From Methanoregula sp. (GTDB taxonomy: Archaea; Halobacteriota; Methanomicrobia; Methanomicrobiales; Methanospirillaceae): a stretch of DNA of 40,298 nucleotides. Shown here piece by piece: positions 1 through 9,800 of the stretch. Within the stretch, counting starts at the first letter, position 1; each line of letters opens with the position of its first letter. Location: NCBI RefSeq assembly GCF_003170075.1, contig NZ_PMZU01000035.1:26096-66393 (forward strand). Direction: 5' to 3'. Both the position numbers and the translations under genes were made by a program. The notes beneath the pieces are model-generated. The model was not told where the DNA came from. It was given only the letters and a program-made list of their open reading frames with translations, and did no database searches.

Positions 1-415
1 ACATTACATTTTGTAATATTAAACCTATGCTTTATCAAGTCTTGCTTACAAAAAATGGGCGGATGGCGGCCAAGGAGTGCCCCCTTCGGCGCTTTGACAC
101 CTCAACGGTACCACCATACTGAAACCACATGAGATCTTTTTGTGGTTGACATCGTTTATCGCACTCACCGAGGTACCGTATATCATCATTCATCAGCGTA
201 AAAAGATTGAAAAAAGCACAGTGCTTCATGAAGGGCATGATTCCCCGATACAACCACGTGATCCAGACAGGGGGAAATTCTGCATTGTTACGGTGCGGTG
301 CTTCCGTATGTATGACCCGGGTCTCAACGGATCTTCGAGCAGAACCAGCAGGTTCGTTGCGGATCGGTCAACACAGTTGTCAGTTCACGACATTTACTAC
401 AAATAATAAAAAAAA
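1..415. other. Intergenic region downstream of spt5, no gene seen
   Basis: No convincing protein gene is visible; the short open frames on both strands lack family resemblance and lie in AT-rich, non-codon-like sequence. It holds the minus-strand poly-T signal just after spt5 (408-415) and a small palindrome at about 219-231 (arms AAGCAC/GTGCTT). In many euryarchaea spt5 is followed directly by rpl11; here at least 400 bases separate it from whatever lies left of the window. Confidence 0.5.
408..415 (-). terminator. Poly-T transcription terminator after spt5
   Basis: On the minus strand a run of eight T follows the TAA stop of spt5 immediately. Archaeal RNA polymerase terminates at such T tracts without needing a hairpin. 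It would end the dtdA-ftsZ-secE-spt5 operon. Confidence 0.55.
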
Positions 416-940
416 TTACCGGTCGCTGATCTTCTCAACGACCCTGACATTATCTCCGCGGACAGTGATCGGGATCGGGACCACACTTTCGTACAGCTCG
501 ACCGTGATCTCTTCCTTTGCCGAATCGACGCGCTTGACCACGGCCTTCTCGCCCTTGAACGGCCCGGCAATCAGCTCGACAATCGTGCCCTCATCGATGC
601 CGGCCACGACAGGTTTCGGGATCAAAAAGTGACCCACTTCGGCAAGCGTCGTCTGGCCCTTTGCGACCGCACGCGCATGGGCGATCATCTCCACAAGCTG
701 CTCGATCCTGTTCCGCTGCTCGGGGGTTTCGACAAGGACGTATCCCTGGAGTTCGTTGGGGACAATAATCGAGGTGACCTTAATGTCAGTTGCCTTCATC
801 TCGATGGCCTTTAAAATATTGTCGGCCACCGTCCGCTCCTGCCGGGAGGTCGTCTTGATCGCGAAGATCCGGTTATTGAAGACCTCCGGTGCGGGAGGGA
901 TCGATGGCGCTGTCGATGCGGGAGTTGGTTCCTGAGTCAT
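416..940 (-). CDS. spt5: Transcription elongation factor Spt5 (NusG family)
   Basis: 174 residues. Spt5 binds the RNA polymerase clamp together with Spt4 and keeps elongation processive; it also couples transcription to translation. The NGN domain covers roughly residues 22-110 (FAIKTTSRQERTVADNIL at its start, then the GYVLVETPE strand) and a KOW domain follows at about 120-172 (VELIAGPFKGEKAVVKRVD is the KOW core). A short Pro/Thr-rich N-terminal tail of about 20 residues precedes the NGN domain. The gene lies 11 bases after secE, and is the last gene of the minus-strand operon dtdA-ftsZ-secE-spt5. The secE-spt5 pairing matches the secE-nusG pairing of bacteria and is typical of euryarchaea. 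Length and domains are normal; confidence is high. Confidence 0.96.
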   Translation of the reverse strand: MTQEPTPASTAPSIPPAPEVFNNRIFAIKTTSRQERTVADNILKAIEMKATDIKVTSIIVPNELQGYVLVETPEQRNRIEQLVEMIAHARAVAKGQTTLAEVGHFLIPKPVVAGIDEGTIVELIAGPFKGEKAVVKRVDSAKEEITVELYESVVPIPITVRGDNVRVVEKISDR

Positions 941-951
941 GGCGATCAGGA

Positions 952-1158
952 TCAGAATCCTAAGAGCGTTTTGTGGTCGAAGATCAGGTAGATGATAAAC
1001 CCGATCATCCCGATAAGGAGAACACCGGCTGCCGCGACGGTCGCAATCTTGGTGAACTCCTCACGGGTGGGAGTGCGCGCGAGTTTCAGGACACGGAAGT
1101 ATTTGCGGAATAACTCCTCGTGCATGTTGATTTTGATATCAGGTTTTGAAATTTCCAT
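952..1158 (-). CDS. secE: Protein translocase subunit SecE/Sss1 (Sec61 gamma)
   Basis: 68 residues. This is the single-helix gamma subunit that clamps the two halves of the SecY channel in the cytoplasmic membrane. An amphipathic cytosolic helix (residues about 15-38, with KLARTPTREEFTKIA) is followed by one transmembrane helix (about 42-62) and a very short C-terminal tail. The Arg-Thr-Pro-Thr-x-x-Glu-Phe sequence is characteristic of archaeal/eukaryal Sss1. It sits 6 bases downstream of ftsZ and 11 bases upstream of spt5, so all three are probably on one transcript. Size is as expected for the family. Confidence 0.93.
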   Translation of the reverse strand: MEISKPDIKINMHEELFRKYFRVLKLARTPTREEFTKIATVAAAGVLLIGMIGFIIYLIFDHKTLLGF

Positions 1159-1164
1159 AACTGC

Positions 1165-2256
1165 TCACTTGAGAAAATCGATCTCAAACTGTTTCTGTAC
1201 TTTGGGGGTAAGCTTCTCATTGCGACCATATATTTGTGGCGACCGTACGCCCGTGACCACAAGCAGGGTCCGCATCTTGCCCTGCATCGTCGGGTCGACC
1301 TGCGCACCCCAGATGATCCGGGCGTTCGGGTCGACGCGGGAAAAGACTTCCTGCACGACACCTTCGGCGTCCGCCATCGTCATGTCCGGGCCGCCAACCA
1401 CGTTCACAAGCGCGGCAGTCGCACCCGATATATCCACATCGAGAAGCGGGGAACGGATCGCCTTTTTCACCGAGTCGACCGCCTTATCCTCGCTGTCACT
1501 CTCGCCCATCCCGATCATGGCGACCCCGCCGCGCTCCATGACAGTGCGCACATCAGCAAAGTCCAGGTTCACGAGGCCCGGCATCGTGATCAGTTCGGTG
1601 ATGCCCTTGACCGCCCGCATGAGCACTTCGTCAGAGACCTTGAATGCCGCAGACAGGGGGAGCTTGGGAACGACTTCGAGCAGCCGGTCGTTCGGAACGA
1701 CAATGACCGTATCCGCCACATCCCGGAGGCGTTCGAGGCCTGCTTCTGCGTTCTCCATCCGGATCGCACCCTCGGAGGCAAACGGCAGGGTAACGACCGC
1801 GATCGTGAGCGCGCCTTCTTCCCGGGCGGCCTTTGCCACGACCGGCGCAGAGCCGGTCCCGGTGCCGCCACCGAGGCCGACCGTAATAAAGATCATGTCG
1901 CAGCCGGAGACGGCAGCCCGGATATCCTGCTCGTTCTCAAGCGCGGCTTCCTCACCGATCTGCGGGATAGAGCCGGCGCCGAGGCCCCGGGTCCGCTGCC
2001 GGCCGATCAGCATGCGCTGGTCGGCGTGGGTCCGTATCAGGTGCTGGGCATCCGTGTTGACGGCGATGAGTTTTGCACCGTGGATACCCTCTTCCATCAT
2101 GCGGGTGATGGTGTTGGAGCCGGCCCCCCCGCAGCCGATCACGGTGATCTCGGTCTTGAGTTCGCTTAAGATCTGATCAAGATCCTCGTTATTCTGCGAT
2201 GGGGACGCAGTCTCGTCCCTTGCCTTTGTGAGTGCCTCTTCAACAATCGACCTCAT
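1165..2256 (-). CDS. ftsZ: Cell division GTPase FtsZ
   Basis: 363 residues. FtsZ is the tubulin-like GTPase that polymerises into the division ring. The nucleotide-binding GCGGAGSNT motif occurs near residue 42, the tubulin signature [10 protein letters not shown] near residue 130, and the T7-loop/C-terminal GTPase-activating domain follows (residues about 225-345). A roughly 30-residue charged, disordered N-terminal extension precedes the fold, common in archaeal FtsZ1. The ATG overlaps the TGA stop of the preceding dtdA gene as ATGA, so the two are translationally coupled. Downstream are secE (6 bases away) and spt5. Many euryarchaea carry two ftsZ paralogues; the operon with secE and spt5 suggests this is FtsZ1 (inference). 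Confidence 0.97.
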   Translation of the reverse strand: MRSIVEEALTKARDETASPSQNNEDLDQILSELKTEITVIGCGGAGSNTITRMMEEGIHGAKLIAVNTDAQHLIRTHADQRMLIGRQRTRGLGAGSIPQIGEEAALENEQDIRAAVSGCDMIFITVGLGGGTGTGSAPVVAKAAREEGALTIAVVTLPFASEGAIRMENAEAGLERLRDVADTVIVVPNDRLLEVVPKLPLSAAFKVSDEVLMRAVKGITELITMPGLVNLDFADVRTVMERGGVAMIGMGESDSEDKAVDSVKKAIRSPLLDVDISGATAALVNVVGGPDMTMADAEGVVQEVFSRVDPNARIIWGAQVDPTMQGKMRTLLVVTGVRSPQIYGRNEKLTPKVQKQFEIDFLK

Positions 2257-3569
2257 GAATTTTTCTCCAGTCCCGGGATGTGGATCTTTGTTTCAGTACG
2301 GACCGATACCATTTCCGGCAGGATTACCCGTCCATCATGCTCCACTGCCTGCCCAAGAGCAAGCTGCCGGTAGGCAGGTCCGGCCGGGATTCCCAGTTCG
2401 CGCGCTTTTTCGGGATCGAACCGGACCTTTCTGATGATCAGGCAATCACGTTCCGTCGCTGTGATTTCCTTACTACGTATGATTTTTACGCACAACGTAT
2501 TTAAAGCATTTATTATTTCCGAAGAATCTTTCCTAAAAACCACAAACTGCGGGAGCAGAACGTTGTTCTCATCGGTCAGGTGCACGACGGAAAGCGACCC
2601 GAGATCCCGGATCAGCGCAGGTTCATCGGCTTTTTTTGCTTCTGTAAGCAGCGCCGGGTCAAGGGAGACCGCTGCAAGGGGGCCGGTGCCGTCCAGTGCA
2701 TGGATGAAGCACCGGGTGTTAGGCGAAACGGTAAGGGCCAGTGCCCGTACGGCAGAGTAGGTTTCCCACGATAAATGCCCCAGGGAGGCGATCTCGCTCT
2801 CGGACAACCGGGGGATCGCGAGGGCGTCGAGGATCGCAGTCAGCCTTTCAAGGTCGGGATGGGTCACGGCCTTCCGGTCGATGTAGGCGGCAACGGCTCC
2901 GCTCTCTCTGACCATCGCCTGCACCATCTCCCGGTCCAAGGCGGCAACCTGCCGACGGGAACTGGCGATATGCCCGAATGCCCCCCGGGTGGCAAGGGCG
3001 ATGGCAGTCTCGCGGGGAGCGTAATGGGTCCCCCCGATGCCGATCAGCGGGATGGCATTGACCGGTTCTGCACCAAGCACGGCTTCCGCAACGGCCCGGC
3101 CGGCGACCGGGTCTCCCCACTCCTTTTCGGTGCTGCCGATCTCGACAAAGAACGAGGGATGCACAAGTCCTGTCGGGCCGTGATGGGTTACCTCATAGGA
3201 GACCTGGTACCCCTCCGGGCAGTGCCGGGCGAGCGCCCGCAGGGTTGCCTGCATCATCTCCGGTGCAGCCAAAGGGAGCGTGCGGGGACTCCCGCCCAGC
3301 TCCGCCACCCCGTAATTCCCGGTGACGTGGACTGTGAGCACCGGCACCGGGTTGACGCTTGAGTGCCGTGAGAGAAAGATCACAAGATCGGCATCGATGC
3401 CGGCATCGACACCCTCCGCGTAGATGAGCCGCCCGTCCACTTCGAAAAACTCATAGGTCCGGTCGCCCTTCTGGCCCGTACCGGGAGATGTGGCGAGGCA
3501 CTGTTCGATATGGTGCCTGATGTTGCATCCCGCAATATCCTGGTGGGAATTGATCAGCGCTACCTTCAT
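2253..3569 (-). CDS. dtdA: D-aminoacyl-tRNA deacylase (archaeal DTD2 type)
   Basis: 438 residues from the ATG at 3569. The enzyme hydrolyses D-amino acids from mischarged tRNA, a chirality proofreading step. The N-terminal about 275 residues are the archaeal DTD2 fold: VALINSHQD at the start, a TVHVTGNYG strand near 79-87, the [20 protein letters not shown] active-site segment at about 128-147, and a conserved [11 protein letters not shown] stretch. The remaining about 160 residues are a C-terminal extension ending with [16 protein letters not shown], a motif like the C-terminal element of RNase Z. The frame is open further upstream to 3857, but that would overlap the oppositely oriented small gene and adds unconserved sequence, so 3569 is the chosen start. 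First gene of the ftsZ-secE-spt5 operon; its stop overlaps the ftsZ start. Confidence 0.9.
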   Translation of the reverse strand: MKVALINSHQDIAGCNIRHHIEQCLATSPGTGQKGDRTYEFFEVDGRLIYAEGVDAGIDADLVIFLSRHSSVNPVPVLTVHVTGNYGVAELGGSPRTLPLAAPEMMQATLRALARHCPEGYQVSYEVTHHGPTGLVHPSFFVEIGSTEKEWGDPVAGRAVAEAVLGAEPVNAIPLIGIGGTHYAPRETAIALATRGAFGHIASSRRQVAALDREMVQAMVRESGAVAAYIDRKAVTHPDLERLTAILDALAIPRLSESEIASLGHLSWETYSAVRALALTVSPNTRCFIHALDGTGPLAAVSLDPALLTEAKKADEPALIRDLGSLSVVHLTDENNVLLPQFVVFRKDSSEIINALNTLCVKIIRSKEITATERDCLIIRKVRFDPEKARELGIPAGPAYRQLALGQAVEHDGRVILPEMVSVRTETKIHIPGLEKNS

Positions 3570-3641
3570 GCCTGAATATATACTGTTCTTGACGAAAAGC
3601 CTCGCTGGCTCCGGATCTTTTGTGCCGGCTTCGCAAATGCT

Positions 3642-3848
3642 ATGATAAGGAACGCACAATTCACTGTTACTATGGACGAGAAAAAGATTGAGAAGGCATT
3701 TGCGGACGAGAAGATCGCAAAAACGATCACCTGCCCACAGGCATTCGCAATTGCAGAAAAACACAGGATCCCAAAAGCGGACATCAGCGAGTACTGCAAC
3801 ACCCACGGGATCAAGATCCATGCCTGCCAGCTGGGCTGCTTCAAATGA
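3642..3848 (+). CDS. Small conserved Cys-containing protein upstream of moeA
   Basis: 68 residues from ATG 3642, or 58 residues if translation begins at the second ATG (3672, MDEKKIEKAF), which gives the better-looking N-terminus. No strong ribosome binding site decides between them. The sequence looks helical: a Lys/Glu-rich first helix, TCPQAFAIAEKHRIPKADI resembling a small helix-turn-helix unit, then a C-terminal HGIKIHACQLGCFK with two Cys spaced CxxxC. I recall similar small uncharacterised proteins ending in CQLGxF in methanogens and anaerobic bacteria (from memory, not searched). It ends 9 bases before moeA, so co-transcription is likely and a link to molybdopterin metabolism or redox/metal sensing is possible, but function is unknown. 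Confidence 0.75.
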   Translation: MIRNAQFTVTMDEKKIEKAFADEKIAKTITCPQAFAIAEKHRIPKADISEYCNTHGIKIHACQLGCFK

Positions 3849-3857
3849 GCAGGTCAA

Positions 3858-5063
3858 ATGAGTCTTTTTTTATCCGTTGTCCCGGTGAGCGAGGCAGTCG
3901 CCACAGTGCACCGCCTTGCCGGGCTCGTGCCTCATGAGACGGTGCCCCTTGCCGAAGCATGCGGCCGGGTGCTGGCCGCTGACGTGCATGCGGACGTGGA
4001 TATCCCGGGATTTACCCGGTCGGTGATGGACGGGTACGCGGTGCGGGCTGCCGATACGACCGGCGCCGGCGATGCAGTGCCGGCGATGCTCACCCTCCGG
4101 GGCAGGATCCTGATGGGAAAAACCGCCGACCAGCCGGTAAAACCCGGGGAGTGCTGTTACATCCCGACAGGGGGTATCCTCCCGGAGGGAACCGACGCGG
4201 TCGTGATGGCGGAAAACACCGAGCCGTTCGGAGATAATATCCTCGTAAAAAAGCCGGTGGCGCACAATGAGAACGTGCTCCAGTACAATGAGGATTTTAA
4301 AAAGGGAGAGACCGTCCTCTCCCGCGGGCGCCGGCTCTCGGCGCAGGATGTGGGCATCCTCGCCGCGGTCGGGTGCGCAGATGTTCCGGTCACCCGCAAG
4401 CCGAAGATCGGCATCCTCTCTACCGGAAATGAACTGGTACCGGTCACCGAGATACCAAGGATCGGTCAGGTGCGGGACGTCAACAGTTACGTGATTGCCG
4501 CGTTCGTCCGCGACCACGGGTGCATCCCGGTAACGTACGGGATCGTCAGGGACGACCGGGCCACCTTTGAGGCGGCGCTTGCCCGGGCTGTCGGGGAATG
4601 CGACGCGGTGCTGATCTCGGGCGGGAGCTCAAAAGACGACCGTGACATGGCAGCAGCCGTCATCGCTCAACGGGGCGAAGTGCTGATCCACGGGGTCGCC
4701 ATTGCGCCGGGAAAACCCACAATCATCGGGCGGTGCGGAACCATCCCGGTCATCGGGCTGCCCGGCCACCCGGCTGCAACCTTTATCGTCATTGTCGTTA
4801 TCGTCAGGCATCTGCTTGATGACATGACCGGCAGTGCCGCGCCGGAACCGGTGACGGTGACGGCAAAACTTGCGATGAATGTACCGTCAACAAAGGGGCG
4901 GGAAGACTATATCCGGGTCTCTGTGAGGGACGGGATCGCAACCCCGCTCTTCGGGAAATCCGGCCTCTTAAATACGCTCGCAAAGAGCAACGGCGTGATC
5001 CGGATCCCGGCCGAAAGCGAGGGGATCGAGACCGGCCGGCAGGTAGAGATTATTCTCTGGTAA
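3858..5063 (+). CDS. moeA: Molybdopterin molybdenumtransferase MoeA
   Basis: 401 residues. MoeA inserts molybdate (or tungstate) into adenylylated molybdopterin, completing the molybdenum cofactor used here probably by formylmethanofuran dehydrogenase, formate dehydrogenase and the sulfite-oxidase-fold protein at 20.3 kb. Visible elements: N-terminal SVMDGYAVRAADT (about residue 54), PTGGILPEGTDAVVMAE in the middle, the MPT-binding domain with GILSTGNELV (about 186), SGGSSKDDRDMAAAVI (about 254) and IGLPGHPAATFIV (about 296), then the C-terminal beta domain (about 325-401). An upstream AGGT lies close to the ATG. It follows the 68-residue protein by 9 bases. Full family length, no anomalies. 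Confidence 0.96.
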   Translation: MSLFLSVVPVSEAVATVHRLAGLVPHETVPLAEACGRVLAADVHADVDIPGFTRSVMDGYAVRAADTTGAGDAVPAMLTLRGRILMGKTADQPVKPGECCYIPTGGILPEGTDAVVMAENTEPFGDNILVKKPVAHNENVLQYNEDFKKGETVLSRGRRLSAQDVGILAAVGCADVPVTRKPKIGILSTGNELVPVTEIPRIGQVRDVNSYVIAAFVRDHGCIPVTYGIVRDDRATFEAALARAVGECDAVLISGGSSKDDRDMAAAVIAQRGEVLIHGVAIAPGKPTIIGRCGTIPVIGLPGHPAATFIVIVVIVRHLLDDMTGSAAPEPVTVTAKLAMNVPSTKGREDYIRVSVRDGIATPLFGKSGLLNTLAKSNGVIRIPAESEGIETGRQVEIILW

Positions 5064-5081
5064 CTCTGTACTCCCGCATCC

Positions 5082-5087
5082 TTTTTT
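5082..5087 (+). terminator. Poly-T terminator after moeA
   Basis: A T6 run in AT-rich sequence about 20 bases after the moeA stop codon, consistent with archaeal intrinsic termination. Confidence 0.4.
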
Positions 5088-5303
5088 ATCACCGGTTCTT
5101 GCGTGTTTCACGGCCGGGATGGTTGCCGATACGATGCCGGCCACACGGGGGGCACCGGTTCCGGAAATCTGCCCGATCTGACCATTCGTCCACCATAGTT
5201 TAACCCCGGGGCTAGTACCGGGAAGGACTGCCCCATTGATCAAATTAAATAATTTATTTACTATGGAGAGCAAGAAACTGAATTAGTATAAGAGAGCCCA
5301 GGT

Positions 5304-6197
5304 ATGCCGCAAGCTATTGCTATCCTCTGCATCGATGATGACCCCCTGTTTCTGAATGCATTCAAGGCACGGCTCGAAAAGGAAACGGATCTTGCTGTCA
5401 CATCCGCATCGAATGCTGCCGAAGCACTTGATCTGCTCAACCGACAGTATTTCGATGTGATCATCTCTGATTACATAATGCCCGAGATGGACGGGCTCAC
5501 CCTGCTTAAAGAGATTCGCGAACGGGGCGGCCAGTCAATCTTTGTAGTAGCCACGGGAAAGAGACTCGCGCATATCGCAAAGGACGCCCTCAACACCGGG
5601 GCCGACTATTACCTGCAGAAAGGCACCGACATTGCAAACGAGGTCTCGCAGCTGCTCGATTTTGTCAGGACCCGGGTCCCGCAGAAGAATGCCGAGGACG
5701 AACTGGTCGCATGGGGCCGTTTCTACAATTCCATCGTGGACAATGGTCCGGAGCTCATCTGCCGGATCAAACCCGATGGCGCACTCAGCTTTGTAAATGA
5801 GCCCTGCGTCCACCTCCTTAAAAAACCCTACCAGCAGCTCGTGCAGGAGAATTTTTTTGCATATGTTCCCGACAGCGAACGCCCGGAGATCCTCACCTGT
5901 CTCCAGGCACTCTCTCCACAAAAGCCAGACTGCCTCCTCCTGCACAACGTTCTTGCAGGTGACGACAGACGAGTCCTTCTCGAATGGGGGTATCACGGGT
6001 TTTTCTCCGCACAGGGTGTGGTCCAGGAATACCAGCTCACGGGAAGGGACGCAGGCTCTCTCATCCGGATTGGCCGGCCGGATGTCGGAACAAAGCAAGA
6101 ACTGCCTTCTGCCGCAACCCGGATCTGGATCACTCAGCCCCACAGGACAGCCGGATTTTCGAGACGGAAAAGGGAGAGATCGAAAAGATCATACTGA
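5304..6197 (+). CDS. Response regulator receiver domain protein with PAS domain, C-terminus probably decayed
   Basis: 297 residues as read. A CheY-like receiver domain occupies residues 1-125: acidic pocket DDD at 11-13, phosphoacceptor Asp56 in SDYIMPEMDG, and the conserved Lys in YYLQKG near 108. A PAS domain follows (about 135-255: YNSIVDNGPELICRIKPDG to GVVQEYQLTGRD). Such receiver-PAS proteins are abundant in Methanomicrobiales and normally continue into further PAS or a histidine kinase domain. Here everything after about residue 258 turns into basic, Ser/Arg-rich sequence without a domain, which suggests a frameshift or truncation near 6075. The neighbouring frame from about 6135 to 6256 (containing FETEKGEIEKIILKKPVPL) looks more protein-like. 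No kinase or output partner is adjacent. An AT-rich promoter region lies at about 5238-5262. Confidence 0.8.
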   Translation: MPQAIAILCIDDDPLFLNAFKARLEKETDLAVTSASNAAEALDLLNRQYFDVIISDYIMPEMDGLTLLKEIRERGGQSIFVVATGKRLAHIAKDALNTGADYYLQKGTDIANEVSQLLDFVRTRVPQKNAEDELVAWGRFYNSIVDNGPELICRIKPDGALSFVNEPCVHLLKKPYQQLVQENFFAYVPDSERPEILTCLQALSPQKPDCLLLHNVLAGDDRRVLLEWGYHGFFSAQGVVQEYQLTGRDAGSLIRIGRPDVGTKQELPSAATRIWITQPHRTAGFSRRKRERSKRSY

Positions 6198-6287
6198 AAA
6201 AACCTGTGCCGCTCCCGGGATACGTGGAGATTATAAAGACGGGCGTACCGCCTTGAAGGGGTATATCGATCACAAGAAGGCGTTTAT

Positions 6288-6765
6288 CTACATCAAAACC
6301 CGATGAGAAGGTTTGCCCCAGACTTTGTCAGTTTCGAGTGCCAAGACAAAACAGTTCACCTTTTTCCTGCCCTTTCGGACGGACAGATCCGGGTACAAAA
6401 ATGCTGTGTTCTTTGTCTGCACGAAAAAAGTTCAGGCTCTGGCCAGCTTCACCGGTACCTGGTACACGGCATCACTGACACCCGATTCCTTGCGGTCATC
6501 GATATCGATGAAAAAGTGGCCTTTGTTCTTAATCGTCAGGGTGTTGCTCCGGGGTGATGTAATATCGATGAGTTTTACGAGAGGGACAATGCCCTCGTAG
6601 GTCCAGGTATTCTGCACGAAATCCCAGACTGATGTGATTGTCCCCGGGGTTTGTGTTGTTCAGTCACATCAAGCACGAAGGGGATCGGGGTAATCATTCC
6701 GGAACCGGGCGTGGTGACCCAGACTATGGCCCCGAATAAAAACCGGCTGGTACAAGAAAACTACT
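6288..6765 (-). pseudogene. Possible decayed secreted-protein gene (frameshift plus in-frame stop)
   Basis: On the minus strand three protein-like pieces line up: an upstream segment (about 6755-6660) reading VWVTTPGSGMITPIPFVLD, a second frame from about 6655 to 6435 reading TITSVWDFVQNTWTYEG and ending VYQVPVKLARA before a TGA at 6432-6434, and, in the same frame after that stop, TFFVQTKNTAFLYPDLSV to a TAG at 6288. The switch between the first two needs one frameshift near 6650. The pieces have the look of a beta-rich extracytoplasmic protein, but I recognise no family, and no start codon or signal peptide is present. It could also be chance open frame; the call is tentative. Confidence 0.3.
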
Positions 6766-6830
6766 TTGTCATATAGATCCAACATTCATCGATACGTTTG
6801 GGCATCCCGCCATCGTAACAGAGGGATTTT

Positions 6831-9800
6831 GTGAAGGAAGTCACCGCGAACTTCAATACAAAGGAGATCGAGCGCGAGGTGCAGGAATACTGGCGCACCC
6901 ACGAGACCTACAAGGCAGTAAAGCAACACCGGAGTGCGGGTAAGGCATTCTTTTTTGTCGACGGCCCGCCATACACCACGGGGCAGATCCACTTGGGCAC
7001 CGCGTGGAACAAGATCATCAAGGACTCGCTCCTCCGGTACCAGCGGATGAACGGCAGGAATGTGATCGACCGTGCGGGCTACGATATGCACGGCCTCCCG
7101 ATCGAAGTCAAGGTCGAGCAGGCGCTCGGATTTTCGTCAAAAAAAGATATCGAGAAGTTCGGGATCGGGCACTTCATCGAGAAGTGCAGGGAGTTTGCCA
7201 TCAGGAACAAGAAACTGATGGATGCCCAGTTCGAGAGCCTCGGGATCTGGCTGGATTTCCCGAACGCGTACCAGACGATCACGCCCGGGTACGTGGAAGC
7301 AGCCTGGTGGACGCTTGCCCGGGCAGAGGAAAAAGGGATGCTGGAACGGGGGTTCCGGGTCGTGAACTGGTGCCCCCGGTGCGAAACGGCGATCGCGGAC
7401 GCCGAGGTTGAATACTGGGACGAGACCGACCCCTCGGTCTTTGTCAAGTTCCCGATTAAGGGGAAAGCAAACGAGTTTCTCGTTATCTGGACGACGACAC
7501 CCTGGACGCTGCCGGCAAACGTCGCAGTCGCCGTCTCAAAGGAGTTTGTCTACGCGAGAGTCCACGCGGAGAAAAACGGCCATAAGGAATACCTCTGGAT
7601 GGCAGAGCCACTCATAAAATCGGTGCTCAAGAAAGGGCGGTACCAGAAGTTCGAGGCGCTGGAGACAAAGACGGGTGCAGACCTGGTCGGCTGGGAGTAT
7701 GACTCCCCGCTCGCGGAACAGGTCCCGCTCCAGCACGAGATTGCGCACCGGGTCGTTGCCGCGGATTTTGTCGCGATGGAGAACACCGGCATGGTGCATA
7801 TCGCGCCGGGCCACGGCTGGGACGACTACGTGCTCGGGACAAAGGAGAAACTTGCCATTGTCTGCCCGGTCGACGGAGCCGGGAAATTTTTGCCCGTGGC
7901 AGGAATATTTGCCGGGAAATTTGTCCGGGATGCAAACCAGGACGTACTCGATGCGTTGGGCGACCACCTGATGGCGACAGAAAAGATCACTCACCGGTAC
8001 GGCCACTGCTGGCGCTGCAAGACGCCGATCATCTTCCGGGCGACCTCGCAGTGGTTCCTAAAGGCCTCGGAGATCCGGGACCTCATGCTGGCCGAGGTCG
8101 AAAAGGTCACGTGGTATCCCGAGTGGGCGGGCAGTGCACGGTTCTACGACTGGATCAAGGAGGCACGAGACTGGTGCATCTCCCGGCAGCGGTACTGGGG
8201 CATCCCGATCCCGGTCTGGGTCTGCGATAAGTGCGACAAGTACCGGGTCATCGGCACCATCGCTGAACTCGAAAAGGCGAGCGGAACAACCGTGCCCGAT
8301 CCGCACCGCCCGTTCGTAGACTCGGTGACGATCCCCTGCGAATGCGGCGGCGAGATGCACCGGGTCGGGGACATCTTTGATGTCTGGTTCGATTCCGCAG
8401 TCGCCTCGTGGGCGACGCTCGGCTTCCCGGCAAAGACAGCGGAGTTCGAGAAACTCTGGCCGGCGGATTTCATCACCGAAGGCCAGGACCAGACCCGGGG
8501 CTGGTTCTACTCGCAGCTCGGCGCAAGCACGATTGCATTCGGAAAAGCGCCATACAAGAGCGTTTGCATGCACGGGTTTGCACTCGATGCCGAGGGGAAG
8601 AAGATGTCAAAGAGCCTCGGCAACGTGGTATCTCCCGAGGAAGTGATCGCAAAAGTTGGCGTTGACGTGCTCAGGTTCTACGTGCTTTCCACCTCTGCCC
8701 CGTGGGACGACCTGAAATTCAACTGGGACGGCGTCGCGACCGTCAACCGTGCGGTCAACATCCTCTGGAACGTGTACCGGTTCCCGCTGCCGTACATGAT
8801 CCTCGACAAGTTCGAGCCGCAGTCAAAGGACGGGGTCTGGGACAAGGCATATATCGCCTCGCACCTCCATGAACTTCCCGACGAGGACCGCTGGATCATC
8901 TCCCGAGTGAACACGGTGGCAGGCATCGTGGATGCGGCGACAAAGGAGTGCCAGCTCCACCGGGCGACCCGGGAGCTGATCAACTTCATCCTCGAAGACC
9001 TCTCGCGCTGGTACGTCCAGCTCGTCCGGCCCCGGATGTGGCTGGAAGGCGAGTCCGAACAGAAACGGTTTGCCTACGAGACGATTTACTACGTGATGCG
9101 CCGGCTCATCGGGCTTATGGCGCCCTTCTGCCCACATATCACCGAGGAGATCTACGGTAACCTCCGGTGCAGAAACGATCCGGCAAGCATGCACATGCTC
9201 GACTGGGAGACCTGCGACGATTCTCTCGTAAACGCAGAACTGGAGCACGCAATGGAACTCGCCCGCTCGTTTGACGATGCTGTGCAGAACGCCCGGCAGG
9301 CCGGGAAACGCAAACTCCGCTGGCCGGTGGATGAAGTCGTGATCGTGACTGCCAAGGAAGAAGTAAAGGCTGCAGTTGCACGGCTCAATGCGATCTGCAT
9401 GGACCGGGCAAACGCCCGCAAGGTCACGGTCGTGATGGGCCGGTGGGACCGGATCGGCTGGCACGCGGAGCCGGTCATGAAGGCGCTCGGGAAAGGGTTT
9501 GGCAAGGATTCATTCAAGGTCAAGGGACTCATTGAAGCCGCGGACGGCAATGCAATCAAGGCCGCTACCGGTGCCGGGCAGACCTATACGCTTACAAGTG
9601 GCGATGCGAAATTCGAGATCGGTGCAGAGCATGTGACCTTCACGGAAAAACTTCCGGCCGATATCTTCTCTGCACCTATGGAGGACGGAACCGTGTACGT
9701 GGACGTGGCACTCACACCCGACCTTGAAGCAGAAGGCTACGCCCGGGAAGTGATCCGCCGGATCCAGGAGATGCGCAGGCAGCTCGATCTCGCGGTCGAG

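Noticed and set aside
35-406. Short frames on both strands at the left edge
   Set aside because: No conserved features; consistent with noncoding sequence.
992-2176. Open frame of 394 codons on the plus strand across ftsZ
   Set aside because: Antisense shadow of ftsZ: Arg/Ser/Thr-rich, no family resemblance, and created by the GC-rich codon positions of a certain gene.
2775-3362. Plus-strand frame of 195 codons inside dtdA
   Set aside because: Shadow frame with Gly/Arg/Asp composition and no conserved motifs; dtdA is clearly the coding strand.
3576-3584. TATATA-like sequence upstream of dtdA
   Set aside because: Only 7-15 bases before the chosen dtdA start, too close to serve as its TATA box unless the true start is further downstream, which would cut into the conserved first strand.
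8823-9464. Minus-strand frame of 213 codons inside ileS
   Set aside because: Antisense of the anticodon-binding region of ileS; no independent evidence.
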